From Sphingobium sp. AS12 (GTDB taxonomy: Bacteria; Pseudomonadota; Alphaproteobacteria; Sphingomonadales; Sphingomonadaceae): DNA of 64,000 bases. A program made the translations under genes and the position numbers. Under the pieces are notes generated by a model. That model was not told the DNA's origin and made no database searches. It was given only the letters and a program-made list of their open reading frames with translations. The stretch's first letter is position 1. Every line of letters starts with the position of its first letter. Shown in pieces: positions 56,809-64,000 of the stretch. The DNA lies in contig NZ_JAHRGM010000024.1 in the NCBI RefSeq assembly GCF_019097845.1, positions 434,001-498,000 on the forward strand, given 5' to 3'.

Positions 56809-58281
56809 ATGAACCGTCCCGACATGATCCGTTTTTCGATGCTGGCCCTGCTGAGCGCCAGTGTCCTTAATGCCAGCACCCTGCCCGCTTACGCCCAGAC
56901 GCCGGTAACGCAACCCCCGGCCACCGCGCCGACGCTGCCCCCGGCCATGGTGCAACCGGTGCCGCCCGCACCATTGCCAGCGCCCATCCCGCCGCTTTCG
57001 GCGGCGCAGGAGGCGTGGGCGAATGGCTGGCTGCGTGGTGGCGCGGAACAGGGGCTGATGGCGCGCAGCAAGGCGACCGCCAGCCTGACCGGCGAAGCGC
57101 TGGTCAATGCGGTGCTGGACCGGGCCAAGGCGCTGTCCACCGGGCGGGTCGATACCGCCGATTTCCTGGAGATATGGGCGTTGCGCCCCGAACGGTTCGA
57201 TCCGCGCCCAGGGCTGGCCAAGGCGGTGGCCGAGGATCGGCTGGCGCAATGGGCAAACGCGCTGACGCCGCCCTATGCGGGCTATGACGGGCTGCGCAAG
57301 GGGCTGGCCACCTATGAGGCGATCCGCGACAAAGGCGGCTGGCCAGTGCTGACCGCGACATCCGCGCCGATGGTGGTGCGCGCGCGCATCGCGCTGGAGG
57401 ACAAGAGCGTCACGCCGACCGAAAATCTGACCGACGTGCTGCAACGGGCGCAGCGGCGCTATGGGCTTAATCCCACGGGTCTGCTCGATGCACGAACGCT
57501 GGCGGCGCTCAATGTCAGCGTGGATGACCGGATCGCCGCGATCATGGCCAATATGGAGCGGTGGCGCTGGATGCCGCGCCGCCTGCCGGTCAACCGGGTG
57601 CAGGTGAACATCGCCGCCGCCGTGCTGACCGTGTTCCAGGGCGACCAGCCGGTCACGTCGATGCGCGCGGTTACCGGCAGCCCGCAAAATGCGACGCCGA
57701 TGCTGACGTCGAACATCCATTCGATCGTGGTCAATCCGCCATGGAACGTGCCGATGTCGATCGCCAATCGGGAGCTGTTCCCGAAGGGTCGCGCGGCGCT
57801 GGCAAGGCAGGGCTACAAGATCATCAAGACGCCCGAAGGCGGCGAACGGATCGTCCAGCCCGCCGGCCCGAACAGCGCGCTGGGGCGGTTGAAGTTCGAC
57901 TTCGCCAATCCGTTCGCCGTCTATCTGCACGACACCCCGTCGCGCGGCAAATTTGCGAGCTATGACCGGCTGGCCAGCCATGGCTGTATCCGGCTGGAAA
58001 AGCCGGTGTCGCTGGCCGAGCTGATGGTGGCGAGCGACCCGGAACTGAACGGGCAGATCCAGACGCTGATCGACGCGGGCAAGACCCAGCGCGTGTCCCT
58101 GCCGCAGGAAGTGGCGGTCTATCTGCTCTACTGGACCGCCTTTGCCAGCAGCAACGGAACGATGAGTTTCCGCGCCGACCCCTATGGCTGGGACAAGTTG
58201 CTGGCCGACAAGATCGAGGCGTCGAGCCGCCGGGCCGATCCCACCGCCCTCCCCTCCCCCACGATCGCATCGAAGGACTGA
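56809..58281 (+). CDS. L,D-transpeptidase (YcbB/LdtD-like) with peptidoglycan-binding region
   Basis: 490 aa. Signal peptide (ALLSASVLNASTLPAYA), Pro-rich linker, a helical scaffold, a PG-binding-like stretch (NLTDVLQRAQRRYGLNPTGLLDARTLAAL) and a YkuD catalytic domain with the nucleophile in ASHGCIRLEKPVSLAEL. The length and layout match YcbB, which makes 3-3 cross-links in the wall and ignores many beta-lactams. Followed 7 bp later by a small lipoprotein gene. Confidence 0.94.
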   Translation: MNRPDMIRFSMLALLSASVLNASTLPAYAQTPVTQPPATAPTLPPAMVQPVPPAPLPAPIPPLSAAQEAWANGWLRGGAEQGLMARSKATASLTGEALVNAVLDRAKALSTGRVDTADFLEIWALRPERFDPRPGLAKAVAEDRLAQWANALTPPYAGYDGLRKGLATYEAIRDKGGWPVLTATSAPMVVRARIALEDKSVTPTENLTDVLQRAQRRYGLNPTGLLDARTLAALNVSVDDRIAAIMANMERWRWMPRRLPVNRVQVNIAAAVLTVFQGDQPVTSMRAVTGSPQNATPMLTSNIHSIVVNPPWNVPMSIANRELFPKGRAALARQGYKIIKTPEGGERIVQPAGPNSALGRLKFDFANPFAVYLHDTPSRGKFASYDRLASHGCIRLEKPVSLAELMVASDPELNGQIQTLIDAGKTQRVSLPQEVAVYLLYWTAFASSNGTMSFRADPYGWDKLLADKIEASSRRADPTALPSPTIASKD

Positions 58282-58287
58282 CCACCC

Positions 58288-58599
58288 ATGCGCAAAATTG
58301 CCCTGTTCGCCCTTGCCGGTGCCCTTGCCCTGTCCGCCTGCGGCAAGAAGGAAGAAGAGCCGACCGCGACCAATAATCTGGTCGAGCCGCCGGTCGAAAA
58401 TGTCATCATCGAGGAGCCGGACGCGGTGCTGCCGCCGCCGTCCAACAATGCCGTCGCGACTCCGGCCGCGCCGCCTCCGTCCGTGTCGGAACAGCAGCAA
58501 ATTCAGGATGATGCCGACGCCACCGGCATGACCGCACGCCTGCCCCAGGAAGGCGAAGAGAGCCAGCCCGTGGACGAAGCGAGCGGTTCCGCCCCATAA
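58288..58599 (+). CDS. Small acidic lipoprotein, unknown
   Basis: 103 aa with lipobox LALSAC (Cys 18), then a disordered Pro/Val/Glu-rich chain (LVEPPVENVIIEEPDAVLPPP) with no evident domain. It lies between two L,D-transpeptidase genes, seven bp after the first, so an accessory role in wall building is possible (inference). A 9-bp hairpin follows. Confidence 0.75.
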   Translation: MRKIALFALAGALALSACGKKEEEPTATNNLVEPPVENVIIEEPDAVLPPPSNNAVATPAAPPPSVSEQQQIQDDADATGMTARLPQEGEESQPVDEASGSAP

Positions 58600-58607
58600 G
58601 GCGCATC

Positions 58608-58628
58608 GCCCCGCTCTTGGAGCGGGGC
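58608..58628 (+). terminator. Hairpin between the lipoprotein and the second L,D-transpeptidase
   Basis: GCCCCGCTC (58608-58616) and GAGCGGGGC (58620-58628) form a perfect 9-bp stem over TTG, 9 bp after the stop codon. Only a weak T-run follows (CGACTTTGC). Confidence 0.6.
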
Positions 58629-58651
58629 TGCGACTTTGCTATATTGGCTTC

Positions 58652-59329
58652 ATGGATCGCCGCAATTTCACGAAGTTCGCTGCAAGCGGACTCGCCTTTT
58701 CGTTTCTATCCGACAGCATCGGCCGGGCGGCCGTGCCAGTGGTGGCATCGCCTTTGCCTGCCTCCGCGCCTGTGCCAGCGACGCCGGTTGTGCAGCCGGT
58801 GGCGGCCAAGCCCTATGCGTCGCTGCTGGAACGCGCCAAGGCCGCGCTTGACCGGCATGGCGACGCCTTCACCCTGCGCGACCGGGTGGCGATCGCCGAT
58901 TTCAATGCGCCGTCCAAGGATTTGCGCTTCCACATCGTCGATCTGATCGGGGGGCAGAGCAGCAGCTATCTGGTCGCCCATGGCCGGGGGTCGGACCCGG
59001 CGCATAGCGGCTGGCTCCACAGTTTTTCCAACGAACCCAATTCGCTGGCCAGCAGTTCGGGCGCGTTCAAGACCGGCGAGCAATATATCGGCCAGCATGG
59101 CCGGGCGATGCGGCTCATTGGGCTGGACCCGCAGAACAACAATGCCGAACCGCGCGCCATCGTTGTCCATGGCGCGGACTATGTGGGCGAGGACCATATC
59201 GCCACCTGGGGCAAATGCGGGCGCAGCGAAGGCTGCTTCGCGGTCGCGCCGCACATGCTGCCGCAATTGCTGGGGCTGCTGGGCAGCGGGCGGTTGCTCT
59301 ATGCGGACAAGATCGGGGTTGCGAGTTAG
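58652..59329 (+). CDS. Secreted L,D-transpeptidase catalytic-domain protein (Tat-type signal)
   Basis: 225 aa. Twin-arginine start MDRRNFTKFAASGLAFSFL. The domain is the shorter L,D-transpeptidase type (PF13645-like): LRFHIVDLIGGQSSSYLVAHGRGSDP, SNEPNSLASSSGAFKTGEQY and GKCGRSEGCFAVAP with the nucleophile Cys. Likely acts on peptidoglycan tails in the periplasm. Tat export suggests folding before export. Confidence 0.88.
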   Translation: MDRRNFTKFAASGLAFSFLSDSIGRAAVPVVASPLPASAPVPATPVVQPVAAKPYASLLERAKAALDRHGDAFTLRDRVAIADFNAPSKDLRFHIVDLIGGQSSSYLVAHGRGSDPAHSGWLHSFSNEPNSLASSSGAFKTGEQYIGQHGRAMRLIGLDPQNNNAEPRAIVVHGADYVGEDHIATWGKCGRSEGCFAVAPHMLPQLLGLLGSGRLLYADKIGVAS

Positions 59330-59337
59330 CTTTTCCA

Positions 59338-59425
59338 GCGTCATCCCAGCGAAAGCTGGGATCTCTTTTCTTCCGGCGCAGGATTGCGAAGAAAAGCGGG
59401 ATGCCAGCTTTCGCTGGCATGACGG
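59338..59425. repeat. Large compound inverted repeat
   Basis: The left arm has GTCATCCCAGCGAAAGCTGG, the right arm CCAGCTTTCGCTGGCATGAC; inside, TTTTCTT pairs with AAGAAAA. Each arm is itself palindromic (CCAGC-GAAA-GCTGG). It fills the gap between the two convergent genes and could end transcription from both sides; it is also typical of an interspersed repeat. Confidence 0.85.
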
Positions 59426-59464
59426 GAGACAGGGGCGATGCGCCACCCGCTCCCGACAAACATA

Positions 59465-60196
59465 TTACCCCGCCTTAGCACCAGTCAGCGCTTCAGCCGC
59501 AGGCTTGTTGGTCGCGTCGACCGAGCCGTCGGCCAGCATCGTCTTGCTCAGAGCCACTGCTTCGGCCTGGAGCGCCGTATCGGTGCTGGTCTGGCTTGCG
59601 CCAATAAGGGCGGAGAGGAGGATGTTCTTCGTCACCTTGTCCGCCGCATTTTCGGATGCCGACTTGCGGGCCAGACCCAGCGCTTCGGTATAGAGCGGGG
59701 CGGAGCCGACCTTATCCTGCGCGGCGAGTTTCTGGTTGCCCATCTGGATCAGGATGCCCGCCAATATGTTGCGGCTGGCGGCATCAGTGGGCTTGGCTTC
59801 CACCACCTTGCGCCAGTGCGGCACCGATTCGCCGTACAGTGCGATCACCTTGTCCATCTGGCCCAGCGCGCCATAGGCAGCGGCATCGGCATAGAGCGCG
59901 TTAGCGAGGAAATTGACATTGTCGATCTTCGACGGGTCCACCTCTACCGCGGTGCGGATGGCGGGGAGCGCGGCGTCATATTTGGCGACGGCCCCGGCAT
60001 TGTCGCCGGCCTGCTGGGCGGCTTGTCCGGCGGTAAACTGGGTCACTGCGCTGTTGAAGGCAGCGATCTGCGCCGGGGTCATCTGCGCGGCGGCGGGAGC
60101 GGCCTGGGCTGCGGGGGTGTCCTGCGCCAGCGCGGGGGTGGCAAGTGCCAGCGGTGCGGACAGGCTCATCAAAGCGATCAGGGCGGTCTTGGCCAA
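59465..60196 (-). CDS. Secreted Ala-rich TPR-like protein
   Basis: 243 aa from a TTG at 60196 preceded by AAGGAG at good spacing; ATG starts farther up are out of context. Signal peptide (TALIALMSLSAPLALATPALA). The mature part is alpha-helical with repeats resembling tetratricopeptides (AGQAAQQAGDNAGAVAKYDAALPAIRTAVE, NFLANALYADAAAYGALGQMDKVIALYGESV). Periplasmic scaffold is the likely kind of role; no partner visible. Confidence 0.8.
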   Translation of the reverse strand: MAKTALIALMSLSAPLALATPALAQDTPAAQAAPAAAQMTPAQIAAFNSAVTQFTAGQAAQQAGDNAGAVAKYDAALPAIRTAVEVDPSKIDNVNFLANALYADAAAYGALGQMDKVIALYGESVPHWRKVVEAKPTDAASRNILAGILIQMGNQKLAAQDKVGSAPLYTEALGLARKSASENAADKVTKNILLSALIGASQTSTDTALQAEAVALSKTMLADGSVDATNKPAAEALTGAKAG

Positions 60197-60273
60197 TGTC
60201 AGGGTCTCCTTGGTCGTTGCGGTCAGCAGTTCCCAAAGACAATGAACGAAGGCGCAGGCCGGTTCCCAGATGG

Positions 60274-60969
60274 TCAGGGGCGGCTCATCGCGCAAAACGC
60301 TCCAGCTATGGCAAAATCGGCGGCGCGCCGGGCGTTGCGGGCGGCGGCCTGCGCATCCTCGCCCCATTGTTCGATCTGCCACGCCTCGTCGATTTCTGCG
60401 GCCTGCCAGATGGCGCCCAGATCATGGCCGCCATCGACAATGGCGAGGCCGCAGATCAGCGATCCGCTGAGGTTCACCAGCGTGGAGAGGCCAGCGAGCA
60501 GGAAGGGATCGAAGGCCGCGACCGCCGCGCCGAGCCGGGTGAGCGTCTGTGCAGGCTGGTCGACCGGCCAGATGCCCTGGGTCACGACGAAGGCGATGTC
60601 ATAGCGCGCCCGCGCCCAGTCGAGCAGCGGATCCCATGCTGCCGCCTGCCGCTCCACCAGAGTTTGCGGCGCTTCGGCGCGGTAGCAAAGCAAGTCGCTC
60701 TCGCCATAGCGGGCGATGCCGGCGGCAAAGCTGGCATGGTTGGGGACGATATGGTCGATCGCGGCATTGGCAAGGCCGGTGAGCGGCATGGTGGCGGGAT
60801 CGACGCTCTCCCCCTGCGCGCGCCATTCGGCAGCCACCGCGTCGGCCAGTGCGGGCGTGGGCAGCGCCAGCAGCGCGCGGGCGGGGGTGCGAACCGGGCG
60901 GGTGTCGAGCTGGATGGCAAAGCCCTCGTCAGCGGGAACGACGGCGACGTCCTTGTAAAAGCGCTTCAT
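60274..60969 (-). CDS. ATP12 family F1-ATPase assembly chaperone
   Basis: 231 aa. RFYKDVAVVPADEGFAIQLDTRPVRTPAR, AAEWRAQGESVDPATMPLTGLANAAID, LLCYRAEAPQTLVERQAAAWDPLLDW match ATP12, which guards the F1 alpha subunit before assembly. The family is shared by mitochondria and alphaproteobacteria. Its start overlaps the next upstream gene by 4 bp. Confidence 0.93.
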   Translation of the reverse strand: MKRFYKDVAVVPADEGFAIQLDTRPVRTPARALLALPTPALADAVAAEWRAQGESVDPATMPLTGLANAAIDHIVPNHASFAAGIARYGESDLLCYRAEAPQTLVERQAAAWDPLLDWARARYDIAFVVTQGIWPVDQPAQTLTRLGAAVAAFDPFLLAGLSTLVNLSGSLICGLAIVDGGHDLGAIWQAAEIDEAWQIEQWGEDAQAAARNARRAADFAIAGAFCAMSRP

Positions 60970-61220
60970 GGCTTGGTGCGCTTGAACAGGGCCAGCATCA
61001 GGCGGGGCACGATCATGAACTGGAACAGGCCGACGACGACCATGATCGCGCCGAACGCCTTGGCCTTGTCCCCCTGCACCCAGGTGAAGCGCTGCATGAT
61101 GGCGAGGAAGCCGAACATGACGATGAACGCACCCGACAGGCGGAACAGGCCGATGGCGAAATGGCGCTGGCGGGCGATCTTTTCGGGATCAACGGGGGGT
61201 GGAGGCGGAAAGTCGGTCAT
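60966..61220 (-). CDS. Small two-helix membrane protein
   Basis: 84 aa from ATG at 61220. Pro-rich cytoplasmic head (MTDFPPPPPVDPEK), then two helices (SGAFIVMFGFLAIMQ and FGAIMVVVGLFQFMIV). Not recognised by name. It overlaps both neighbours by 4 bp, so it belongs to the crcB-rluC-HAD-ATP12 transcript and could be an accessory of ATP synthase assembly (inference). Confidence 0.85.
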   Translation of the reverse strand: MTDFPPPPPVDPEKIARQRHFAIGLFRLSGAFIVMFGFLAIMQRFTWVQGDKAKAFGAIMVVVGLFQFMIVPRLMLALFKRTKP

Positions 61221-61876
61221 GGCGCGCCGATATGGCCGCGCAATTGCGCGCTGTCCATGGCCACGGCTTGCGCGCCCGCCGCGATCAGCTCGTCCGGCGC
61301 ATGATAGCCCCAGGCGACACCGATGCTGCGGACGCCTGCGGCCATGCCCATGTCGATGTCGAAGCTGGTGTCGCCGATCATGACGGTAGTGTCGGGCGCG
61401 GCCCCGGCTTCGGCCATCGCGGTCAGCAGCATGGAGGGGTGCGGCTTGGACGGGTGGCGATCGGCGGTCTGGAGCGTGACGAAGCGGTCGATCAGGCCAT
61501 GATGGGTAAGGCACAGCGCCAGGCCGCGATCCGACTTGCCGGTGGCGACGCCCAGCAGCCAGCCCGCCCGATCCAGATCATGCACCAGATCGGCAATTCC
61601 GGGATAGAGCGGTTCGGACACGGCATTTTCGCGCCGCATCGCCTGAAACGCAAGCTTATAGCGCTCCGAGAGATGATCATGGAAATCCGCCTCCGCATCG
61701 GGCAGCAGCCGGGCCATGGCGTGAGGCAGCGAGAGGCCGACAACCGAGAGGATGGCGAGGCGATCCGGCGCGGCAAGCTTCGCGTCCTCGAACGCGCGGG
61801 CCATGGCGGCGCAGATATTATGCTGGCTATCGACCAGCGTGCCGTCGCAATCGAACACGACCAGGGGGTTGGGCAT
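61217..61876 (-). CDS. HAD-superfamily hydrolase (phosphoglycolate phosphatase-like)
   Basis: 219 aa. LVVFDCDGTLVDSQHNI (nucleophile Asp), a helical cap, GVATGKSDRGLAL, KPHPSML and MIGDTSFDIDMGMAAG. The cap type and motifs fit the Gph/PGP group; other phosphomonoesters are possible. Start overlaps the small membrane gene downstream by 4 bp. Confidence 0.9.
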   Translation of the reverse strand: MPNPLVVFDCDGTLVDSQHNICAAMARAFEDAKLAAPDRLAILSVVGLSLPHAMARLLPDAEADFHDHLSERYKLAFQAMRRENAVSEPLYPGIADLVHDLDRAGWLLGVATGKSDRGLALCLTHHGLIDRFVTLQTADRHPSKPHPSMLLTAMAEAGAAPDTTVMIGDTSFDIDMGMAAGVRSIGVAWGYHAPDELIAAGAQAVAMDSAQLRGHIGAP

Positions 61877-61887
61877 CGACGCTGTCC

Positions 61888-63315
61888 CTATTCGCCCCCG
61901 CCGCGTGAGCGCCGCTCGCCCTTGCGGTCCTTGCGCACCTGCTTGGCGTGCTGGCGCGCGAACTTTTTTTCATCCTCGCGCGTGGGGCTGCGGTCGATCT
62001 CATCGTCCAGCGGCATGTCGCCGAGGCTCAGGTCAAAGCCGAGATCGGCGAGGCTGGAGGCGAAATGGGCGGGCAGATCCGCCATCACGTCCACCCGGCC
62101 ACCATCGGGGTGATCGACCCGGATGCGGCGGGCGTGGAGGTGCATCTTGCGGCTGATCGTGCCGGTCAGGAAACTGTCCTTGCCGCCATATTTGCCGTCG
62201 CCGACGATCGGGTGGCCGATCGCGGCGAGATGGACGCGCAGCTGGTGGGTGCGGCCGGTATAGGGTTGCAGCTCGACCCAGGCGGCGCGGTTGCCCGCCC
62301 GTTCGATGACGCGATAGCGGGTGCGCGCGGGCAAGCCTTCGGCTTCATCGACATGCATTTTTTCGCCGCCGGTGCCGGGTTGCTTGGCCAGCGGCAGTTC
62401 GATCATGCCGTCTGCGATGGCAGGCACGCCGATGACCAGCGCCCAATAGACTTTGCGCGCGGTGCGGCTGGAGAAAGCCTTGGCAAAATGGGCGGCGGCG
62501 CGGCTGGAGCGGGCCAGCAGCAGCGCGCCCGACGTATCCTTGTCCAGCCGGTGAACCAGCTTGGGCCGCGATTCGGCGTTGAAGATGAGGCCATCGAGCA
62601 ATTTGTCGACATGCTCGTCCGTCTTGGTCCCGCCCTGCGTGGCAAGGCCGGGCGGCTTGTTGATGACGATCGCCTGCGCGTCGCGGTGGATCACCATCTC
62701 CTGCACATAGGCGATCTCGTCCGGGGTCAGGTCGATGACCATCGCGCGCTTGGCGGGGCGTTCGGAGGGCGCGGCCTTGGCTTCGGCGGGGGGGACGCGG
62801 ATCATCTGCCCCTCGGCGATGCGATCGCCCGGCGCGGCGCGTGCGCCGTCGATGCGCAACTGGCCGGTCCGCGACCAGCGCGACACGATGTTGAAGCCGA
62901 CATCGGGCAGATGCCGCTGGAACCAGCGGTCGAGGCGGATGCCGTCATCGTCGGGCTGGACCCGATATTGGCGCACGTCGAGCGAGACGCCCTTGGCTGC
63001 CGATGGCTTGGGCGCGGCGGCCTGCACCACGGGTGCGGCCTTGGCGACTGCGAGCTTGGCGGCGGGCTTTTTCGGGCCGGACTTGAAGGGCGGCTTGAAG
63101 GCGGGCTTGCCGCCCTCCCCCTTGCGCGCGGTCGCGGCCTTTGCGCCGCCACGGGCGCGGCCGGGCGCGCCGGACGGTTTGCCGGGGGCTAGTTTACCGG
63201 CAGCGGGCTTGCCGAAGGCTTTGCCGGGCGCTGCTTTGCCAGCGGCGGCTTTGCCGGGCGCAGCGGGTTTGCGACCGCGCGGGGCGTCGCTCTTGCCGGG
63301 AGGACGACCCTTCAT
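61888..63315 (-). CDS. RluC/RluD-type 23S rRNA pseudouridine synthase with long basic N-terminus
   Basis: 475 aa from ATG at 63315, overlapping the crcB stop. Residues 1-115 are a Lys/Ala/Pro/Gly repeat tail (KPAAPGKAAAGKAAPGKAFG). Then an S4 domain (about 120-170: IRLDRWFQRHLPDVGFNIV) and the catalytic domain with PKLVHRLDKDTSGALLLARS (Asp) and YTGRTHQLRVHLAAIGHPIVGD. The end is again charged (DEKKFARQHAKQVRKDRKG). The core resembles RluC (U955/2504/2580 in E. coli); the tails are extra RNA-binding parts by look. Confidence 0.93.
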   Translation of the reverse strand: MKGRPPGKSDAPRGRKPAAPGKAAAGKAAPGKAFGKPAAGKLAPGKPSGAPGRARGGAKAATARKGEGGKPAFKPPFKSGPKKPAAKLAVAKAAPVVQAAAPKPSAAKGVSLDVRQYRVQPDDDGIRLDRWFQRHLPDVGFNIVSRWSRTGQLRIDGARAAPGDRIAEGQMIRVPPAEAKAAPSERPAKRAMVIDLTPDEIAYVQEMVIHRDAQAIVINKPPGLATQGGTKTDEHVDKLLDGLIFNAESRPKLVHRLDKDTSGALLLARSSRAAAHFAKAFSSRTARKVYWALVIGVPAIADGMIELPLAKQPGTGGEKMHVDEAEGLPARTRYRVIERAGNRAAWVELQPYTGRTHQLRVHLAAIGHPIVGDGKYGGKDSFLTGTISRKMHLHARRIRVDHPDGGRVDVMADLPAHFASSLADLGFDLSLGDMPLDDEIDRSPTREDEKKFARQHAKQVRKDRKGERRSRGGGE

Positions 63316-63698
63316 GCCACGACACTCCGCATCAGCGACAGGCCCAGCGCCAGCGCCACGACGGCGCCGATCACCGACGCCAGCGCATAAGCGAGCGCGA
63401 CAATGAACTGACCGCGCTCGATCATCAGCAATGTTTCCAGGCTGAAGGCGGAGAAGGTGGTGAAGCCGCCCAGCACGCCGACACCCAGCAGCAGCCGCAT
63501 CGGTTCGCCCGAAGTCAGGCTGCCGCGCGCCAGCCAGCCAGCCAGCAGGCCCATGGCGAAACCGCCGATCAGATTGGCCGCGAACGTGCCCCACGGCCAG
63601 GTCGCGCCCGGCGTCATCGCGCCCAGGAAACGGCCCAGCTGGTAGCGCAGCGCAGCGCCCACCGCGCCACCGCCCATAACAAGGAAAATATTGGTCAT
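63312..63698 (-). CDS. crcB: Fluoride channel CrcB/FluC
   Basis: 128 aa, four helices. GGGAVGAALRYQLGR, TFAANLIGGFAMGLL and GFTTFSAFSLETLLMIERG are the CrcB/Fluc hallmarks. A dual-topology dimer exporting fluoride. First gene of the crcB-rluC-HAD-small-ATP12 run; no fluoride riboswitch was evident in the 120 bp upstream. Confidence 0.95.
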   Translation of the reverse strand: MTNIFLVMGGGAVGAALRYQLGRFLGAMTPGATWPWGTFAANLIGGFAMGLLAGWLARGSLTSGEPMRLLLGVGVLGGFTTFSAFSLETLLMIERGQFIVALAYALASVIGAVVALALGLSLMRSVVA

Positions 63699-63822
63699 GC
63701 CGCTGCCCCTACAGCGATTGCGTCAAAGGGGAAAGGTCGCATCTGCGCGCCATTGCCCCTCCAGCACGCCCTGCGGGCGCGGTCCCCTTCCCCACGCCTG
63801 CGGCGCAGGGAGGATTTGGGGC

Positions 63823-64000
63823 TTATTTGCCGTTGTCGGCGATGATGTCGACGCTGGTCTTGCCGCCGGCTGCGTCGGTGAAGAGGATGAAATAGGCGCT
63901 GCCATCGGCCTTGCGCGTGCCGCCCAGCACATGATCGCCGCCCAATATCTTATGTTCGCCGTCATAACCGGCGCGGCGGGCGAGGGTGTAATAATAGTCC
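63823..64000 (-). CDS. Partial protein at right edge, unknown (5' end outside window)
   Basis: The last 58 codons of a reverse-strand gene ending in a TAA at 63823-63825. The piece reads YYYTLARRAGYDGEHKILGG, then a beta-rich end SAYFILFTDAAGGKTSVDII. Frame and composition look coding. No family recognised; too short to place. Confidence 0.65.
   Translation of the reverse strand, partial: DYYYTLARRAGYDGEHKILGGDHVLGGTRKADGSAYFILFTDAAGGKTSVDIIADNGK

Noticed and set aside
63699-63822. Fluoride riboswitch before crcB
   Set aside because: I could not find the conserved core in the 120 bp upstream of crcB on its strand.

Overview
The window is 64 kb of GC-rich chromosome from an alphaproteobacterium, most likely of the order Sphingomonadales (Sphingobium/Sphingomonas-like). 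The support is the combined str-S10-spc ribosomal supercluster ending in secY-adk, an alphaproteobacterial SspB, an ATP12 assembly factor next to a HAD phosphatase/RluC/CrcB block, TonB-receptor biology, and palindromic intergenic repeats. No rRNA, tRNA, CRISPR array, prophage or complete insertion sequence was found.

Layout. 1-6.1 kb (+): the tail of a TonB-dependent receptor, a secreted alkaline-phosphatase-superfamily phosphodiesterase, a cytochrome b561-YceI fusion, a Rap1a/Tai-like secreted protein and class II DAHP synthase. 6.1-14.9 kb is the most accessory part. It has repeats, several small unrecognised proteins, a ribosome-modification pair (RluE and the RoxA-type L16 hydroxylase), an HNH-like protein, a PH-domain membrane protein, an SNase-like membrane protein, an HTH protein behind a perfect AT-rich inverted repeat, and a VOC protein between two copies of a ~118-bp repeat. 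It closes with a translationally coupled antitoxin-toxin-unknown operon directly downstream of lepA. 16.9-19.4 kb holds a CsgG-like secreted protein, an acyltransferase and a START-like protein.

19.5-36.4 kb (-) is a compact cluster running rpsL-rpsG-fusA-tuf-rpsJ-rplC-rplD-rplW-rplB-rpsS-rplV-rpsC-rplP-rpmC-rpsQ-rplN-rplX-rplE-rpsN-rpsH-rplF-rplR-rpsE-rpmD-rplO-secY-adk. The usual rpsM-rpsK-rpoA-rplQ tail does not follow adk. Hairpins sit in many of its gaps. S12 carries Arg at position 88, a known streptomycin-resistance residue.

36.8-50 kb: a membrane PAS-GGDEF-EAL protein, an M23 endopeptidase overlapping a bactofilin gene, ComM, RlmE, a Ppx/GppA phosphatase, Lgt, a MidA-like methyltransferase, guanylate kinase, a DUF2585-like membrane protein and fumarase C. 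50-64 kb: an antitoxin gene followed by a toxin gene broken by one in-frame amber codon, a lipoprotein, sspB, a tightly overlapping hisBHAFE operon, a histone-deacetylase-like enzyme, two L,D-transpeptidases, a periplasmic alanine-rich protein, ATP12, a HAD phosphatase, an RluC-type pseudouridine synthase with a long basic N-terminus, CrcB, and a partial gene at the right edge.

Most of the window is housekeeping: translation, secretion, envelope and histidine synthesis. The best leads are the lepA-linked three-gene toxin-antitoxin operon, the amber-interrupted toxin, the putative RNA switches in the ribosomal cluster, the operator-like palindrome before the HTH gene, and the interspersed repeat families.
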